Part shown: piece by piece, positions 3,780 to 5,499 of the stretch | How positions within the stretch are numbered: position 1 is the first letter of the stretch | Layout of the letters: each line of letters opens with the position of its first letter | Source of the DNA: Bacteroidota bacterium | GTDB lineage: Bacteria; Bacteroidota; Bacteroidia; Flavobacteriales; Weeksellaceae | Direction: 5' to 3' | DNA: 5,499 nucleotides | Assembly: GCA_023426625.1 (NCBI GenBank) | Contig: JAFAAJ010000337.1 | Span: 1 to 5,499 of the forward strand | Program-made: the position numbers and the translations under genes | Notes under the pieces: generated by a model | What the model saw: the letters and a program-made list of their open reading frames with translations, nothing else | Told to the model about the DNA's origin: nothing | Database searches by the model: none

Positions 3780-5499
3780 TTACTGTCTATTCGACTGTTT
3801 AATCAGCTGTTGTATTCTTACATCCAAACCTTCACTTGAAAGCGTTTGCCGTAAGCTGTCGATTTTGATCGGAAAACTTAAAGGTGTAAAGGTATGAGAA
3901 TATTTCAAAACGATCTTTGAATTTTCAATTCTTTTAAAAGCTTCCACCAAACGCTGTTCCTGCAACTGCATATTGAAAACTTCCGTGTAAGCTTGCCGTA
4001 CCAGAAAATGGTTGGAATCATGATCTTCTAAAACTTTAAAGATCAAACCTGCCGAACTTTGCAAAGACTTGTTGGATCGTTGCTGTCCGGGAAAATTCTG
4101 GATCACCATTCCGGAAATTATGGCAATATCTCTAAACTTTCTCCTTGCCATTTCCGCAGAATTGATGCTCGAAATGACATCATTCATCAGGTTATCTCTG
4201 CTCAATATTCTGGAAAGGTTTTCCTCATTCAAAGGGATTTCCTTATCGCTGAAGAGTTCAAAACCATAATCATTCATTGCCATGGAAAAGGAAATCGGAG
4301 CCAGCTTTGAAATTCGGAAGGCAATCAATGCAGCCATGACTTCATGAACCAAACGTCCTTCGAAAGGATACATGAACAAATGATAACCTTCGCGGGTTTT
4401 GATCAATTCAACCAAAAATTCATCGTCTTTGGGAATATGTGATCTTTTGTCCTGATTCGCCAACAACGGATGCAGGAATTTCAATTCTTTTTCTGAAGCT
4501 TTCGGGTTCAGAGCGTTGGAAAGTTTTTCTCTTAAAAAATGACTTAAATTAGAACTCAACGGAAGTCTTCCGCCCAAATAACTCGGAACAAGTGCTTTTC
4601 CTTTTGCAGCCCGTACAAAAACGGTCATTTCCTTGATCATTGCTACTTCCAGGACTCTTCCTGCTAAAATAAATTTCTCATCTTTTTTTAGCTTTGAAAT
4701 GAAATATTCTTCAATCATTCCTATATAGCCGCCGGAAATAAATTTCACCTTCATCATGGCATCACTTACAATAACGCCCATATTCATTCGGTGAAGCATG
4801 GCTATTCTCCTGGAAATCACTTTGAACAATCCGTCTTCCATAACGGTTACTTTATGGTATTCTTCATAGCTTTTCAATGCGCTTCCGCCGATTGTAAGAA
4901 AATCAAGGATGTTTTTCCATTCTTCTTCGAGCATTTCCCGGAAAGTATATACTTTTTTAATGCGTTCATACACCTCATCGGGATAAAATCCGTCTCCTAC
5001 AGCCAAAGTCATGAGAAACTGAACCAGAACATCAAAACACAGCACCTGCGGTTCGCGAGGTTCTATCACTTTTTGTTTTACAGCTTCTTTTAACGCCGCA
5101 ACTTCGATCAGTTCTAGGGAATGAGTGGGAACACAGTAAATCGTTGACGTTTCAAAAGGGGAGTGACCGCTTCTTCCGGCACGTTGGAGAAATCTAGCAA
5201 CTCCTTTTGAAGATCCTATTTGAATCACTGTATCAACGGGTTTAAAGTCGATACCTAAATCTAAGGATGAAGTGGAAACCACTGCTTTTAATTTTCCTGA
5301 ACTTAAATTTTCTTCGATCCAAATTCTCAAATGTGCATCAATAGAACTGTGATGAATGGCTATCTGTCCGGCAAAATCCGGATAGGCATCAAGCAACAAC
5401 TGATACCACATTTCGCTCTGGCTTCGGGTGTTGGTAAATACAATCGTTGATTGGGAATTGAGAATGATAGGAACAATTTTGTCTGCCAGTTTTCCACCA
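3780..5499 (-). CDS. ligase-associated DEXH-box helicase (Lhr-like), C-terminal part (partial)
   Basis: This frame is open to the right edge, and the visible 572 codons include 29 beyond the Met at 5409-5411, reading KIVPIILNSQSTIVFTNTRS before SEMWYQ. That block is helicase motif IV, so the Met is internal. Counting from it, motif V is STSSLDLGIDF (46-56) and motif VI is QRAGRSGH (76-83), both of the superfamily 2 C-terminal RecA-like domain. A winged-helix region follows, then the Lhr-core hallmarks VPSYLGGRLPLSS (275-287) and HLFMYPFEGRLVHEVMAALI (344-363). The N-terminal ATPase domain with the Walker A and DEXH boxes is outside the window. Lhr-type helicases translocate on single-stranded DNA 3' to 5' and unwind duplexes. 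This subfamily is linked with an ATP-dependent DNA ligase, an exonuclease and PdeM in DNA repair, and pdeM lies next downstream on the same strand. The visible part is intact, without frameshift, and ends in an ordinary TAA. Confidence 0.93.
   Translation of the reverse strand, partial: GGKLADKIVPIILNSQSTIVFTNTRSQSEMWYQLLLDAYPDFAGQIAIHHSSIDAHLRIWIEENLSSGKLKAVVSTSSLDLGIDFKPVDTVIQIGSSKGVARFLQRAGRSGHSPFETSTIYCVPTHSLELIEVAALKEAVKQKVIEPREPQVLCFDVLVQFLMTLAVGDGFYPDEVYERIKKVYTFREMLEEEWKNILDFLTIGGSALKSYEEYHKVTVMEDGLFKVISRRIAMLHRMNMGVIVSDAMMKVKFISGGYIGMIEEYFISKLKKDEKFILAGRVLEVAMIKEMTVFVRAAKGKALVPSYLGGRLPLSSNLSHFLREKLSNALNPKASEKELKFLHPLLANQDKRSHIPKDDEFLVELIKTREGYHLFMYPFEGRLVHEVMAALIAFRISKLAPISFSMAMNDYGFELFSDKEIPLNEENLSRILSRDNLMNDVISSINSAEMARRKFRDIAIISGMVIQNFPGQQRSNKSLQSSAGLIFKVLEDHDSNHFLVRQAYTEVFNMQLQEQRLVEAFKRIENSKIVLKYSHTFTPLSFPIKIDSLRQTLSSEGLDVRIQQLIKQSNRQ

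Noticed and set aside
4791..5093. Plus-strand open frame of 100 codons inside the helicase
   Set aside because: It is antisense to the well-conserved Lhr core; the Phe-rich product is typical of a shadow frame.
5404..5410. Further TACCACA copy like the operator heptamers
   Set aside because: It is single, lies inside the helicase coding sequence and is explained by the Met-Trp-Tyr codons.

Overview
The window is a piece of an AT-rich chromosome of a Bacteroidota member, most likely a flavobacterium of the Chryseobacterium type (family Weeksellaceae). This is inferred from protein style, not from a search. The pointers are a small LuxR-type HTH protein resembling the C-terminal end of flavobacterial TPR/LuxR regulators, a ligase-associated Lhr-like helicase beside PdeM, AT-rich start regions without clear Shine-Dalgarno sequences, and heptamer tandem repeats between genes. 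All genes look chromosomal. I see no insertion sequence, phage gene, tRNA, rRNA or CRISPR array.

Layout. (1) 2-283, plus strand: the C-terminal end of BioA, a biotin synthesis aminotransferase, cut by the left edge. (2) 263-1303, minus strand: a two-gene unit with a Crp/Fnr-family regulator upstream and a PPC/DUF296-domain protein 3 nt downstream. The PPC gene ends inside the end of bioA (21 bp convergent overlap). (3) 1304-1865: a 562 bp non-coding region between the divergent crp/fnr-like gene and a small LuxR-type gene. It carries paired heptamers in mirror-image orientation, an FNR-like box almost exactly midway between them, and two palindromes. (4) 1866-2207, plus strand: the small HTH protein. 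(5) 2220-2951, minus strand: an MBL-fold hydrolase. (6) 3003-3647, minus strand: PdeM, a metallophosphoesterase. (7) 3656-3768: a block of three different 7-bp tandem repeats. (8) 3780-5499, minus strand: the C-terminal two thirds or so of the ligase-associated DEXH-box helicase, cut by the right edge.

How it fits together. The helicase and PdeM belong to the known bacterial module of an ATP-dependent DNA ligase, an exonuclease, an Lhr-like helicase and PdeM, which is linked to DNA repair. The ligase and exonuclease would lie beyond the right edge or elsewhere. The MBL hydrolase follows PdeM by 51 bp on the same strand and may share its transcript. The left half looks like a regulatory locus whose two divergent regulator genes could share operators in the 562 bp between them.

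I did not find a clearly new multi-gene system. The least explained signals are the symmetrical operator layout at 1414-1615, the change of heptamer families at 3656-3768, and a PPC-domain protein that has lost its metal-binding histidines.
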